Shown: piece after piece, positions 7,647-15,026 of the stretch
How the letters are laid out: each line of letters starts with the position of its first letter
How positions within the stretch are numbered: position 1 is the stretch's first letter
Translations under genes and position numbers: made by a program
The notes under the pieces: model-generated
The model's input: the letters and a program-made list of their open reading frames with translations, nothing else
Database searches by the model: none
What the model was told of the DNA's origin: nothing
From: JBFHNV01 sp965365655
Lineage (GTDB): Bacteria; Pseudomonadota; Gammaproteobacteria; HK1
DNA: 22,407 nucleotides
Direction of reading: 5' to 3'
NCBI GenBank assembly: GCA_965365655.1
Contig: CBDUCN010000044.1
Coordinates: forward strand, 1 to 22,407

Positions 7647-8502
7647 TCTGGATCTGCTCCCGGACCTGCTCGATCAGCACCTTGAGATCCACCGACGCAC
7701 GGGTGGACTCGGCGTCCGCGGCCTTCGAGCCCAGGGTGTTGGCCTCGCGGTTCAGCTCCTGCATCAGGAAGTCCAGCCGCCGCCCCACCGGCTGGCGCTG
7801 GCGCAGCACGCCGCGCACCTCGGCGACGTGGGCGTCCAGGCGGTCCATCTCCTCGGCGACGTCCAGCTTGGTCGCGAGCAGCGCGATCTCCTGCTCCACG
7901 CGCTCCGCGTCCAGCTTCTCGAGAACCTCCGCGAGCCGCTCATGCAGACGCTCGCGGGCGCGCGCGATGATCGCCGGCTGGCGCGCGCGCACCCCGGCGA
8001 CGATCTCCTCGATCGCCGCGCAGCGCGACTCCACCATCTCGCGGATGCGCTCGCCCTCGCGCTCGCGGGTCGCGGTGAGGTCGTCCAGCGCGCGCTCGAG
8101 CAGCGCCACCACCGGCGCCTCGAGGCGCGCGGGGTCCGGCGGCGCCATGCGCACGACGCCGGGCCAGCGCATCAGCTCGCCGAGGCGCAGACCCTCCGCG
8201 CCGGGGGCGAGAGGGGCCAGCGCGCGCGCCGCCTGCACGAGCTGGCCGGCGAGCGCCGCGTCGACGCTCATCGTGGACTCCTCGCCCGCCGCCGGCTGCA
8301 GGCGCAGCGAGCACTCCACCTTGCCGCGCTTCACCCGCGCGCCGACGTGCTCGCGGAAGCGGTTCTCCAGCGCCCGCATCTCCTCGGGGATACGGAAGCT
8401 CACGTCCAGGTACCGGTTGTTGACGCTGCGAAGCTCCCACGCAGCCTGGCCCCACGCAGCCTCCTCGGCGGCGCGGGCATACGCGGTCATGCTCCTGAGC
8501 AT
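7636..8502 (-). CDS. yicC: YicC family endoribonuclease
   Basis: A 288-residue YicC protein (E. coli 287). Members have been reported to act as endoribonucleases that affect small RNA and mRNA stability. Visible family features are the N-terminal MLRSMTAYARA, ELRSVNNRYLDV near 25-36, the PEEMRALENRFRE block, and the C-terminal EVRGVLRQRQPVGRRLDFL and LNREANTLGSK segments. A longer frame would add 21 residues. I chose 8502 because the family begins M-I/L-RSMTA and the length then fits. A good AGGAG lies inside the first codons, so the ATG four codons later is less likely. It is the first gene of the leftward run and faces rph across a 191-base spacer. Confidence 0.93.
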   Translation of the reverse strand: MLRSMTAYARAAEEAAWGQAAWELRSVNNRYLDVSFRIPEEMRALENRFREHVGARVKRGKVECSLRLQPAAGEESTMSVDAALAGQLVQAARALAPLAPGAEGLRLGELMRWPGVVRMAPPDPARLEAPVVALLERALDDLTATREREGERIREMVESRCAAIEEIVAGVRARQPAIIARARERLHERLAEVLEKLDAERVEQEIALLATKLDVAEEMDRLDAHVAEVRGVLRQRQPVGRRLDFLMQELNREANTLGSKAADAESTRASVDLKVLIEQVREQIQNVE

Positions 8503-8535
8503 CGGCGTCACGCGGAGTGGTCGGGTGGGGGCGGC

Positions 8536-8564
8536 ATGGTACGCGGGGCCCTGCGGCGGATCCA
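8536..8564 (-). promoter_or_regulatory. Possible yicC-gmk operon promoter
   Basis: On the minus strand a TACCAT hexamer (8541-8536) matches the sigma-70 -10 box at 4 of 6 bases. TGGATC lies 17 bases further upstream (8564-8559) as a weak -35. It is about 35 bases upstream of the yicC start. This is motif matching only. Confidence 0.3.
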
Positions 8565-8590
8565 CGCGCGCGCCGGGCGCAGCGCCGGGA

Positions 8591-8622
8591 GCGCGGGCCC
8601 GCCGGGCGTGGCGGGCCCGCGC
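8591..8622. repeat. Perfect 13-bp inverted repeat in the yicC/rph spacer
   Basis: Arm gcgcgggcccgcc (8591-8603) is exactly reverse-complemented by ggcgggcccgcgc (8610-8622) around the 6-base loop gggcgt. No T-run follows on either strand, so it does not look like an intrinsic terminator. It sits between the two divergent start regions, about 35 bases upstream of the rph -10 box. Confidence 0.6.
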
Positions 8623-8657
8623 GCGGCACCGGCGCCGGCGGCCGCGCGACGCATGGG

Positions 8658-8663
8658 TATACT
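8658..8663 (+). promoter_or_regulatory. -10 box for rph-rdgB-hemW
   Basis: TATACT matches the sigma-70 -10 consensus at 5 of 6 bases and stands out in the GC-rich context, about 30 bases before the rph start. No recognisable -35 lies 16-18 bases upstream. The same TATACTCG octamer precedes the gene at 11300. Confidence 0.55.
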
Positions 8664-8693
8664 CGCGCCCCCCTCCCGGGCAGGAGATCCCCC

Positions 8694-9431
8694 ATGCGAC
8701 CGAGCGGCCGCGCGGCCGACGAGCTGCGCCCCGTGCGCTTCACGCGCAACTACACGCGTCACGCGGAAGGGTCCGTGCTCGTTGAATCCGGAGACACGCG
8801 GGTGCTGTGCACCGCGAGCGTCGGCGATCGCCCGCCGCCGTGGCTGCGCGGCACCGGCCGCGGGTGGGTCACGGCCGAGTACGGCATGCTGCCGCGCGCG
8901 ACCACGCAGCGCACGCAGCGCGAGGCCGCGCGCGGCCGCCAGGGCGGGCGCACTCTGGAGATCCAGCGGCTGATCGGGCGCAGCCTGCGCGCGGTGGTCG
9001 ACCTGCAGGCGCTCGGCGAGCGCAGCGTGGTGGTCGACTGCGACGTGATCCAGGCCGACGGCGGGACACGCACCGCCGCGATCAGCGGCGCCTACGTCGC
9101 GCTGGTGGACTGCATCGCGGCGATGGAGCGCATCGCCCGCGAGCGCGGCGACCGCTGGCCGACGCGCCCGGTGCTGCACGGGCAGGTGGCCGCGGTCTCG
9201 GTCGGCATCTTCGCCGGCCAGCCGGTGCTGGACCTCGACTACGCCGAGGACAGCCAGGCCGAGACGGACATGAACGTGGTCATGAACGAGGCCGGCGGCT
9301 TCATCGAGGTGCAGGGCACCGCGGAGGGCCACGCGTTCCGGCGCGACGAGCTGGACGCGATGCTCGCGCTCGCGGAGAAGGGCGTGAGCGAGCTGGCGGC
9401 GCTGCAGCGCGAGGTGCTGGAGCGGCAATGA
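8694..9431 (+). CDS. rph: Ribonuclease PH
   Basis: A 245-residue phosphorolytic 3'-5' exoribonuclease that trims tRNA 3' ends using inorganic phosphate; the family forms a hexameric ring. Evidence includes the N-terminal RPSGRAADELRPV, the phosphate-binding RQGGRTLEIQ with Arg86 in the same position as the known active-site Arg86, CDVIQADGGTRTAAISGA at about 116-133, and the ETDMNVVM motif. The ATG at 8694 has AGGAG at 8682-8686. The open frame extends upstream to 8517, but those residues are not conserved. Its stop overlaps the rdgB start as ATGA. First gene of a three-gene coupled operon. Confidence 0.97.
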   Translation: MRPSGRAADELRPVRFTRNYTRHAEGSVLVESGDTRVLCTASVGDRPPPWLRGTGRGWVTAEYGMLPRATTQRTQREAARGRQGGRTLEIQRLIGRSLRAVVDLQALGERSVVVDCDVIQADGGTRTAAISGAYVALVDCIAAMERIARERGDRWPTRPVLHGQVAAVSVGIFAGQPVLDLDYAEDSQAETDMNVVMNEAGGFIEVQGTAEGHAFRRDELDAMLALAEKGVSELAALQREVLERQ

Positions 9432-10024
9432 CCCGCCGCGTGGTGCTCGCCACCCGCAACCCGGGCAAGCTGCGGGAGATGGCGTCGCTGCTCGCGCCGC
9501 TCGGGCTCGACGTGGTGCCGGTCTCGGACTTCGCGGACGACGCGCCCGACGAGAGTGCGCCCACCTTCGTCGAGAACGCGCTGATCAAGGCGCGCGCCGC
9601 CGCGCGGGCGAGCGGGCTGCCGGCCATCGCCGACGACTCGGGCCTCGAGGTGGACGCGCTGCACGGGGCCCCGGGCGTGCGCTCGGCGCGCTTCGCGGGC
9701 GAGGCGGCCAGCGACGGCGACAACGTCGCGCGCCTGCTCGCGCTGCTCGCGGGCGTCGAGCCGGCGCGGCGCACGGCGCGCTTTCGCTGCGCGGCGGTGT
9801 ACCTGGAGCACCCGGAGCACCCGGCGCCGCTGATCCGCGAAGGCGCGTGGGAAGGCGTCGTGCTCGACGCGCCGCGCGGCGCGGGCGGGTTCGGCTACGA
9901 CCCGGTGTTCCTGGATCCGGTGAGCGGGCGCTCCGCGGCCGAGCTCGACCCGGCGCACAAGAACCGCGTCAGCCACCGCGGCATCGCGGTGCGCGCGCTG
10001 GCGGCCGCGCTGGGCGGGCGATGA
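9428..10024 (+). CDS. rdgB: dITP/XTP pyrophosphatase (RdgB/HAM1 family)
   Basis: A 198-residue housecleaning nucleotidase that hydrolyses dITP, XTP and ITP to monophosphates and so keeps deaminated purines out of nucleic acids. Key motifs are TRNPGK at 9-14 (substrate phosphate binding), ADDSGLEVD with Asp69 (catalytic and metal-binding region), GFGYDPVF near the middle of the C-terminal half, and SHRG at 182-185. Length is typical (E. coli 197). The start ATG shares four bases with the rph stop and the stop shares four with hemW, so all three genes are translationally coupled. Confidence 0.97.
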   Translation: MTRRVVLATRNPGKLREMASLLAPLGLDVVPVSDFADDAPDESAPTFVENALIKARAAARASGLPAIADDSGLEVDALHGAPGVRSARFAGEAASDGDNVARLLALLAGVEPARRTARFRCAAVYLEHPEHPAPLIREGAWEGVVLDAPRGAGGFGYDPVFLDPVSGRSAAELDPAHKNRVSHRGIAVRALAAALGGR

Positions 10025-11235
10025 GTGCGCCCGCTGGGCCGGCCCCGGCCGCCGCGGCGCCGTGCGCGGGCGCCGAGCCGCGCTTCGACGCGCCGCTGCC
10101 GCTCACCGTCTACGCGCATCTCCCGTGGTGTGTGCGCAAGTGCCCGTACTGCGACTTCAACTCGCATGCGCCGCGCGACGCGCCGGACTTCGAGCGCTAC
10201 GTGGACGCGCTGCTCGCGGACCTCGAGTCGGAGCTGCCCGCGGTCTGGGGCCGCACGGTGCACGCGGTGTTCCTCGGCGGCGGCACGCCGAGCCTGTTCC
10301 CGCCGTCGGCCGTCGGCAGGCTGCTGGACGGCATCGCGGCGCGCCTTCGCGTCGCGCCCGGCGCGGAGATCACCCTGGAGGCGAATCCCGGGGCCGCCGA
10401 CGCGGAGCGATTCCGCGGCTTCGTCGCGGCGGGCGTGAACCGGCTCTCGGTCGGCGTGCAGTCCTTCGACGACCGGATGCTCGCGGCCATCGGCCGGGTG
10501 CACGACGCGGCCGCGGCGCGTGCCGCGGTGCGCGCGGCGGTCGCGAGCGGCGCCGCGCGGGTGAACGTGGACCTGATGTTCGCGCTGCCCGGGCAGGCCG
10601 TCGCCGGCGTGACGGCGGACGTGCGCGAGGCGCTCGCGCTCGGGGTGCGCCACGTGTCCTTCTACCAGCTCACGCTGGAGCCGGGCACCGCGTTCCACCG
10701 CCGTCCGCCGCCGCTGCCGGCGCACGATCTCGCCGCACGCATGCAGGACGCCGGCATCGAGCTGCTCGCGCAGGCCGGCCTCGGACGCTACGAGGTGTCG
10801 GCGTTCGCGGCGCCCGGCGAGCGCTGCCGCCACAACCTGAACTACTGGCGCTTCGGCGACTACCTGGGCCTCGGCGCCGGCGCGCACGGCAAGCTCACGC
10901 TCGCGGACCGCGGCAGCGTGCTGCGCACCGCGAAGCCGCGTTCGCCGCAGCGCTTCATGACGCTGGCCGGCGCCGGCGCGCCGTGCGGGGAGCGCCGCGC
11001 GGTCGCGCCGGGCGAGCTGCCGTTCGAGTTCATGCTCAACGCGCTGCGCCTCGGCGACGGCTTCGAGGAGACGCTGTTCCGGTCGGCGACCGGGCTCGCG
11101 CTGGACACGGTGCAGCCGGCCCTCGCGCACGCGGTGGCCGGCGGGCTCCTCGAGCGCGCCGGCGGGCGCATCCGCGCGACCGAGCTCGGATGGCGGTTCC
11201 TGGACGACCTGGTGGCGCGGTTCCTGCCCGCGTGA
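10021..11235 (+). CDS. hemW: Haem chaperone HemW (radical SAM, formerly coproporphyrinogen oxidase-like)
   Basis: A 404-residue radical SAM protein. HemW binds haem and an iron-sulfur cluster and has been shown to deliver haem to respiratory enzymes; it is not an active coproporphyrinogen dehydrogenase. The CxxxCxxC motif is at Cys37, Cys41 and Cys44, followed by DF (CDFNSH) rather than the extra Cys of true HemN. Other family blocks are FLGGGTPSL, the EITLEANPG segment, VNRLSVGVQSFDD and the RCRHNLNYWRFGDYLGLGAGAHG region. The C-terminal HemN-type domain (FEFMLNALRL) is present. The first 20 residues are an Ala/Pro-rich extension. The ATG overlaps the rdgB stop. Pairing with rdgB is also seen in pseudomonads. 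Confidence 0.95.
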   Translation: MSAPAGPAPAAAAPCAGAEPRFDAPLPLTVYAHLPWCVRKCPYCDFNSHAPRDAPDFERYVDALLADLESELPAVWGRTVHAVFLGGGTPSLFPPSAVGRLLDGIAARLRVAPGAEITLEANPGAADAERFRGFVAAGVNRLSVGVQSFDDRMLAAIGRVHDAAAARAAVRAAVASGAARVNVDLMFALPGQAVAGVTADVREALALGVRHVSFYQLTLEPGTAFHRRPPPLPAHDLAARMQDAGIELLAQAGLGRYEVSAFAAPGERCRHNLNYWRFGDYLGLGAGAHGKLTLADRGSVLRTAKPRSPQRFMTLAGAGAPCGERRAVAPGELPFEFMLNALRLGDGFEETLFRSATGLALDTVQPALAHAVAGGLLERAGGRIRATELGWRFLDDLVARFLPA

Positions 11236-11260
11236 ACCGGGGTGCGGGCGGGGCCTCGGC

Positions 11261-11266
11261 TATACT
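11261..11266 (+). promoter_or_regulatory. -10 box for the DUF4124-like gene
   Basis: TATACT followed by CG lies 33 bases before the ATG at 11300, identical to the octamer before rph. No -35-like sequence is visible upstream. It falls in the 64-base spacer after hemW. Confidence 0.5.
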
Positions 11267-11299
11267 CGACCCCGTCGTGAACCTCGCGCGCAGCAGCTC

Positions 11300-11815
11300 A
11301 TGAAAACTCCCTTCCGTGCCTGGGCGGCCGCGGCCGCGCTCGCGGTGGCGGCGTCGCCGGCGGCGGCCCGGATGTACCAGTGGGTGAGCCCCGCGACGGG
11401 GCGCATGCAGCTCTCCGGCGAGCCCCCCGCGTGGTACCGCGCCGCCCGGGACGGGCCGCGCGTGTGGGTGTTCGAGAACGGCAGCCTGGTCGACGACACC
11501 GCCATCGCGCTGCCCCGGGGCCAGCGGGAGGAGCTGCGCGAGGCCGCGTTCGAGGCGTCCGAGGAGCGCCAGCGGGCCGAAGCCCTGAGGCGCCTGGAGC
11601 GGGCCGCGCGGCGCGAGCAGCGAATGCAGGAGGAGGCGGAGCGGGCCGCGCAGCGCGAGCAGGCCGCGGCCGCGGGCGCCGAGGCGACGACGCCGCCGCA
11701 GGCGGCGCGCGGCGCGGGCGCAGCGGCGACGGCCGCCGGCGGGCCGCTCGACGAGGCCACCGTCGAGCGCCTGAAGGCGATCATCCGCGACTTCGATCGG
11801 CGGGGCGGCGGCTGA
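11300..11815 (+). CDS. Secreted DUF4124-like protein with C-terminal coiled coil
   Basis: A 171-residue protein with a clear signal peptide: a basic start, an Ala-rich hydrophobic stretch, and probable cleavage after AAA at residue 23. The mature N-terminus MYQWVSPATGRMQLSGEPP resembles the start of DUF4124 domains (Tyr-x-Trp, Asp/Ser, Gly, Ser, Pro-Pro). That region is a small beta domain with VWVFENGSLVDDT. From about 75 to 120 the sequence is a charged Glu/Arg/Gln-rich helix, probably a coiled coil, with an ERAARREQ unit at 100-107 repeated as ERAAQREQ at 114-121. An Ala/Gly linker and a short helix (LKAIIRDFDRR) follow. Probably periplasmic. Function unknown. It has its own likely promoter and a weak ribosome binding site. 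Confidence 0.85.
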   Translation: MKTPFRAWAAAAALAVAASPAAARMYQWVSPATGRMQLSGEPPAWYRAARDGPRVWVFENGSLVDDTAIALPRGQREELREAAFEASEERQRAEALRRLERAARREQRMQEEAERAAQREQAAAAGAEATTPPQAARGAGAAATAAGGPLDEATVERLKAIIRDFDRRGGG

Positions 11816-11927
11816 CGCGCTGCCCGCGGCCGGTGTGCTACGGTCGCGACCACCAGCCGGGCGTCGCGGACGTGCCGGGCCTCCGGCGGCAACACTGCGA
11901 ACCACACGAGCCACGCGAGGAGGAGCC

Positions 11928-13037
11928 ATGCAGACGCGCGCCGCGGTCGCCTACAAGGCCGGTGAGCCCCTGAGCATCGAGACCGTGGACCTGGAAGGTC
12001 CCAGGGCCGGCGAGGTGCTGGTGGAGATCAAGGCCACCGGCGTGTGCCACACCGACGAGTTCACGCTGTCGGGCGCGGACCCGGAGGGGCTGTTCCCGGC
12101 CATCCTCGGTCACGAGGGCGCGGGCGTGGTGCTCGAGGTGGGCGCCGGCGTCAGCTCGCTGAAGCCGGGCGATCACGTGATCCCGCTGTACACGCCGGAG
12201 TGCCGGCAGTGCGAGTACTGCACCAGCGGCAAGACCAACCTGTGCCAGGCGATCCGCGTGACCCAGGGCCAGGGCCTGATGCCGGACGGCAGCAGCCGGT
12301 TCAGCATCGGCGGCGAGAAGATCTTCCACTACATGGGCACGTCCACCTTCGCCAACCACACGGTGGTGCCGGAGATCGCGCTCGCGAAGATCCGCGAGGA
12401 CGCGCCGTTCGACAAGGTGTGCTACATCGGCTGCGGCGTGACCACCGGTATCGGCGCCGTGATCAACACGGCCAGGGTCGAGCCCGGCGCGAACTGCGTG
12501 GTGTTCGGCCTCGGCGGCATCGGCCTCAACGTGATCCAGGGGCTGCGCCTGGTGGGCGCCGACATGATCGTCGGCGTGGACCTGAACCCGGCGCGCGAGG
12601 CGCTCGGCAAGCAGTTCGGGATGACCCACTTCGTGAATCCGAAGGAGGTGGAGGGCGACCTCGTGCCCTATCTCGTGGACCTCACCCGGGGCGGCGCCGA
12701 CTACAGCTTCGAGTGCATCGGCAACGTCGACGTGATGCGCCAGGCCCTGGAGTGCTGCCACAAGGGATGGGGCGAGAGCGTGATCATCGGCGTCGCCGGT
12801 GCCGGCAAGGAGATCTCCACCCGTCCGTTCCAGCTCGTCACCGGGCGCGTGTGGCGCGGCACCGCGTTCGGCGGCGCCAAGGGCCGCACCGACGTGCCGC
12901 GCATCGTCGACTGGTACATGGACGGCAAGATCAACATCGACGATCTGATCACGCACGTGATGCCGCTCGAGAAGATCAACGACGCGTTCGACCTGATGCA
13001 CGCCGGCAAGTCCATACGCAGTGTCGTGACGTTCTGA
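11928..13037 (+). CDS. frmA: S-(hydroxymethyl)glutathione dehydrogenase / class III alcohol dehydrogenase
   Basis: A 369-residue zinc enzyme, the same length as E. coli FrmA. It oxidises S-hydroxymethylglutathione (formaldehyde plus glutathione) with NAD to S-formylglutathione and can reduce S-nitrosoglutathione. Catalytic zinc ligands are Cys40, His62 and Cys169. Structural zinc cysteines are 92, 95, 98 and 106 (CRQCEYC, then C). GLGGIG at 194-199 is the Rossmann motif, and SRF after LMPDG keeps the class III Arg. The ATG at 11928 has a very strong GAGGAGGAG just upstream; the in-frame upstream codons are discarded. No formaldehyde repressor (FrmR) and no S-formylglutathione hydrolase gene accompany it in the window. 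It converges on the kinase gene, separated by 167 bases. The symbol adhC is also used for this enzyme. Confidence 0.96.
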   Translation: MQTRAAVAYKAGEPLSIETVDLEGPRAGEVLVEIKATGVCHTDEFTLSGADPEGLFPAILGHEGAGVVLEVGAGVSSLKPGDHVIPLYTPECRQCEYCTSGKTNLCQAIRVTQGQGLMPDGSSRFSIGGEKIFHYMGTSTFANHTVVPEIALAKIREDAPFDKVCYIGCGVTTGIGAVINTARVEPGANCVVFGLGGIGLNVIQGLRLVGADMIVGVDLNPAREALGKQFGMTHFVNPKEVEGDLVPYLVDLTRGGADYSFECIGNVDVMRQALECCHKGWGESVIIGVAGAGKEISTRPFQLVTGRVWRGTAFGGAKGRTDVPRIVDWYMDGKINIDDLITHVMPLEKINDAFDLMHAGKSIRSVVTF

Positions 13038-13204
13038 TCGGATCGCCGCCGCCGGCCGGCGGGCGCGCGCATTCGTGATCGGTTGGCGGGCGAATACATC
13101 GCCGTACGCTCGACGGCCGCGCCCATGCGGCCGACGGTTCCGCGACCCGCACCGGACCGGCCTTGTCCGAACTCCGATGCGGGCGCGCGGCCGGCCGCCG
13201 CGGC

Positions 13205-14629
13205 TCAGCCGCTGAACAGGCCCAGCAGCGTATCGAGCAGCGAGCGCTCGCGGTTCTCGACGAAGGACTGCAGGTCCAGCAGGCCGCGGTTGTCGGGATC
13301 CACCTGAAGCCCGAGCGAGATGTAGCCCTGCGCCTTCGCGTAGTTGCGCCGGGAGAACTCCTTCTCCGCGAGCACCACGAAGCGCTCCGCGATCTCCTGG
13401 AAGCCCTGCCGCGCCGATGCGTTGTCGGGCTCCAGCGCGAGCAGCCGGCTGAAGTAGTAGTGCGCGTTGTCGGCCGGCGGCTGCACCAGGCGATCGTCGC
13501 GCAGGCTCTTGCGCGCCAGCACCTCCAGCGCGCGCGCGACCTCGTTTCTCGACACGTTCCCGGGGCCCGGCGCGGACGGGCTGCCGGCGCCCGGCGCCGG
13601 CCGCGGCAGGGCCGCGCCCAGGTTGGCGCTGGCTGCGTCGTCCTGCTTCACCTGGCGCACGATCGCGGCGTTCTGCAGCGTGCGGGCGTAGAGATAGAAG
13701 ATCCCCATCGCGCCGAGCACCAGCAGCAGGCAGATGGTCAGGGTGCTGATCCGCTTGCGTGTGGACCAGGGCTGAGTGGCCGCCAGCGCCTCGGCCCGCC
13801 GCGCGGCCGCGTCGGACCCGTCGTCGCCGTCCGCGCGGTGGCCGGTGAAGCGCGCGATCTCCGCGACCAGCGCCTCCGCGTCCGGGATCCGCTTGTCGCG
13901 GTCCTTCGCCATCATGCGATCGATCAGCGGCTGGTAGCGCTTGAGCCGCGCGGGCAGCTTCGGCACCGGCGACTGGATGTGCTGCATGATCACCTTGATC
14001 GCGGTGTCGCCCAGGTAGGGGCGCTCGCCGGTGAGCAGCTCGTAGAGGATCACGCCGAGGCTGTAGATGTCCGTGCGCCCGTCCACCAGCAGACCCTCGG
14101 CCTGCTCGGGGCTCATGTAGAACGGGCTGCCGAGGATGGTGCCGGTGGACGTGAGCTCGCTGTCGACGGTGGTCTGCTTCGCGATGCCGAAGTCGGTGAG
14201 CAGCGCGGTGCCGTCGCGGCGGAACAGGATGTTCGCCGGCTTGATGTCGCGGTGCACGATGCCGTGCTGGTGCGCGTAGCCGAGGGCGCGGGCGACCTTC
14301 GCGACCAGGTCCAGCGCCTCCTCGGGCGGCATCCGCCGCTCCTCGATGCGGGTCTTCAGGTCGCCGCCGTCGACGTATTCCATCGCGATCCACACCATGT
14401 CCTCGACGGTGCCGATGTCGTGGACGGTGATGATGTGGGGGTGCGAGAGCGACGCGATGATGCGTCCCTCGTTCAGGAAGCGGCCGATGAAGTCCTTCTC
14501 GCTGTCGCGGTCGCTGTCCATGCACTTGAGCACGACCTCGCGACCCAGCGACTCCTGGATTGCGAGGTAGACCGTGGCCATGCCGCCGCGACCGATTGTG
14601 CTCTTGATCCTGAAGCCAGGAACGTTCAC
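13205..14629 (-). CDS. Transmembrane Hanks-type serine/threonine protein kinase
   Basis: A 474-residue kinase with an N-terminal catalytic domain. The glycine loop IGRGGMATVY is at 12-21, the ATP-binding lysine is Lys35 (VVLK), and the helix C glutamate is Glu54. HRDIKPAN at 126-133 contains catalytic Asp128, DFG is at 146-148, and SPEQ at 173-176 stands in the APE position. All catalytic residues are present, so it should be active. After a linker, residues 294-314 form one transmembrane helix. Residues 319-474 should lie in the periplasm: an Ala/Pro/Gly linker, then repeated helices (HYYFSRLLALEPDNASARQG, YAKAQGYISLGLQVDP) that look like TPR units. I chose the GTG at 14629, just before VPGFRI. 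The longer open frame is Arg/Pro-rich shadow sequence, and the nearby ATG at 14640 is out of frame. No phosphatase, FHA partner or type VI secretion gene is nearby. The signal and target are unknown. Confidence 0.9.
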   Translation of the reverse strand: MNVPGFRIKSTIGRGGMATVYLAIQESLGREVVLKCMDSDRDSEKDFIGRFLNEGRIIASLSHPHIITVHDIGTVEDMVWIAMEYVDGGDLKTRIEERRMPPEEALDLVAKVARALGYAHQHGIVHRDIKPANILFRRDGTALLTDFGIAKQTTVDSELTSTGTILGSPFYMSPEQAEGLLVDGRTDIYSLGVILYELLTGERPYLGDTAIKVIMQHIQSPVPKLPARLKRYQPLIDRMMAKDRDKRIPDAEALVAEIARFTGHRADGDDGSDAAARRAEALAATQPWSTRKRISTLTICLLLVLGAMGIFYLYARTLQNAAIVRQVKQDDAASANLGAALPRPAPGAGSPSAPGPGNVSRNEVARALEVLARKSLRDDRLVQPPADNAHYYFSRLLALEPDNASARQGFQEIAERFVVLAEKEFSRRNYAKAQGYISLGLQVDPDNRGLLDLQSFVENRERSLLDTLLGLFSG

Positions 14630-14667
14630 GGGGGCGCCATGCTCTGGAGGGGACGGTGCACGCCGCG

Positions 14668-14673
14668 ATTCTA
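14668..14673 (-). promoter_or_regulatory. -10 box for the kinase gene
   Basis: On the minus strand TAGAAT matches the -10 consensus at 5 of 6 bases, 38 bases before the GTG start. That would place the transcription start about 30 bases before translation. The -35 position (14696-14691) reads GGCGTC, a poor match, and lies inside the inverted repeat at 14685-14717. Confidence 0.5.
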
Positions 14674-14684
14674 GCCCGGAAGCC

Positions 14685-14717
14685 CCGCGCGACGCCCCGT
14701 GGCGGGGCGTCGCGCGG
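14685..14717. repeat. Perfect 15-bp inverted repeat over the kinase promoter
   Basis: Arm ccgcgcgacgccccg (14685-14699) is exactly reverse-complemented at 14703-14717 around the 3-base loop tgg. It covers the -35 region of the probable kinase promoter, so it could be an operator. As RNA it would be a very stable hairpin, but without a T-run, so a classic terminator is less likely. A separate good terminator lies further upstream at 14987-15023. Confidence 0.65.
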
Positions 14718-14986
14718 CCGTGCGGAGACGGGTGAGGACCGTGCGCGCGGCGACGCGGCGGGAAGCGGATGCGCTGCGGCGAGGAAGCGAAGGCGACGCA
14801 CGGCCGTCGGGATCGCGCACTAAACGTTTCGCTGGCCTGCACCCGGCGCGGGGATGTGCCGGCATCCATCGGGCGTGCGCGCGCTCGACGGATGGTGCCC
14901 GCGCGCGACCGCGTGACGCGCGCAGCGAGGCGAGAAAGCGCGGGATGCGCTTCCTCACCAGTGCGCAAGCGGGATACAACTCGGAA
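14718..14986. other. Noncoding spacer between the kinase promoter and the tRNA terminator
   Basis: About 270 bases without a convincing gene. The open frames crossing it are Arg/Ala-rich with no family features. I found no tRNA, no repeat array and no clear promoter. A TTTAGT on the minus strand near 14820 is the only AT-rich hexamer and has no -35 partner. Confidence 0.5.
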
Positions 14987-15023
14987 CGAAGAAGGGCCGG
15001 CAGACGCTGCCGGCCCTTCTTCG
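14987..15023 (-). terminator. Rho-independent terminator after tRNA-Gln
   Basis: A perfect 17-bp stem (14987-15003 paired with 15007-15023) with a 3-base loop. On the minus strand the second arm ends CCCTTCTTCG and continues TTCC, giving a pyrimidine- and U-rich tail. It begins 4 bases after the tRNA 3' end, so it ends the rplM-rpsI-tRNA transcript. Confidence 0.85.
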
Positions 15024-15026
15024 GCG

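Noticed and set aside
10021..11235. Annotation as coproporphyrinogen III dehydrogenase (HemN)
   Set aside because: The cluster motif is CxxxCxxCDF without the fourth Cys of HemN, which fits HemW.
13049..13062. ccgccggccggcgg palindrome after frmA as a terminator
   Set aside because: It has no loop and no T-run; such GC palindromes are expected in this composition.
11838..14801. 987-codon minus-strand open frame spanning frmA and the kinase
   Set aside because: It crosses two genes with full catalytic motifs in other frames and has no motif of its own.
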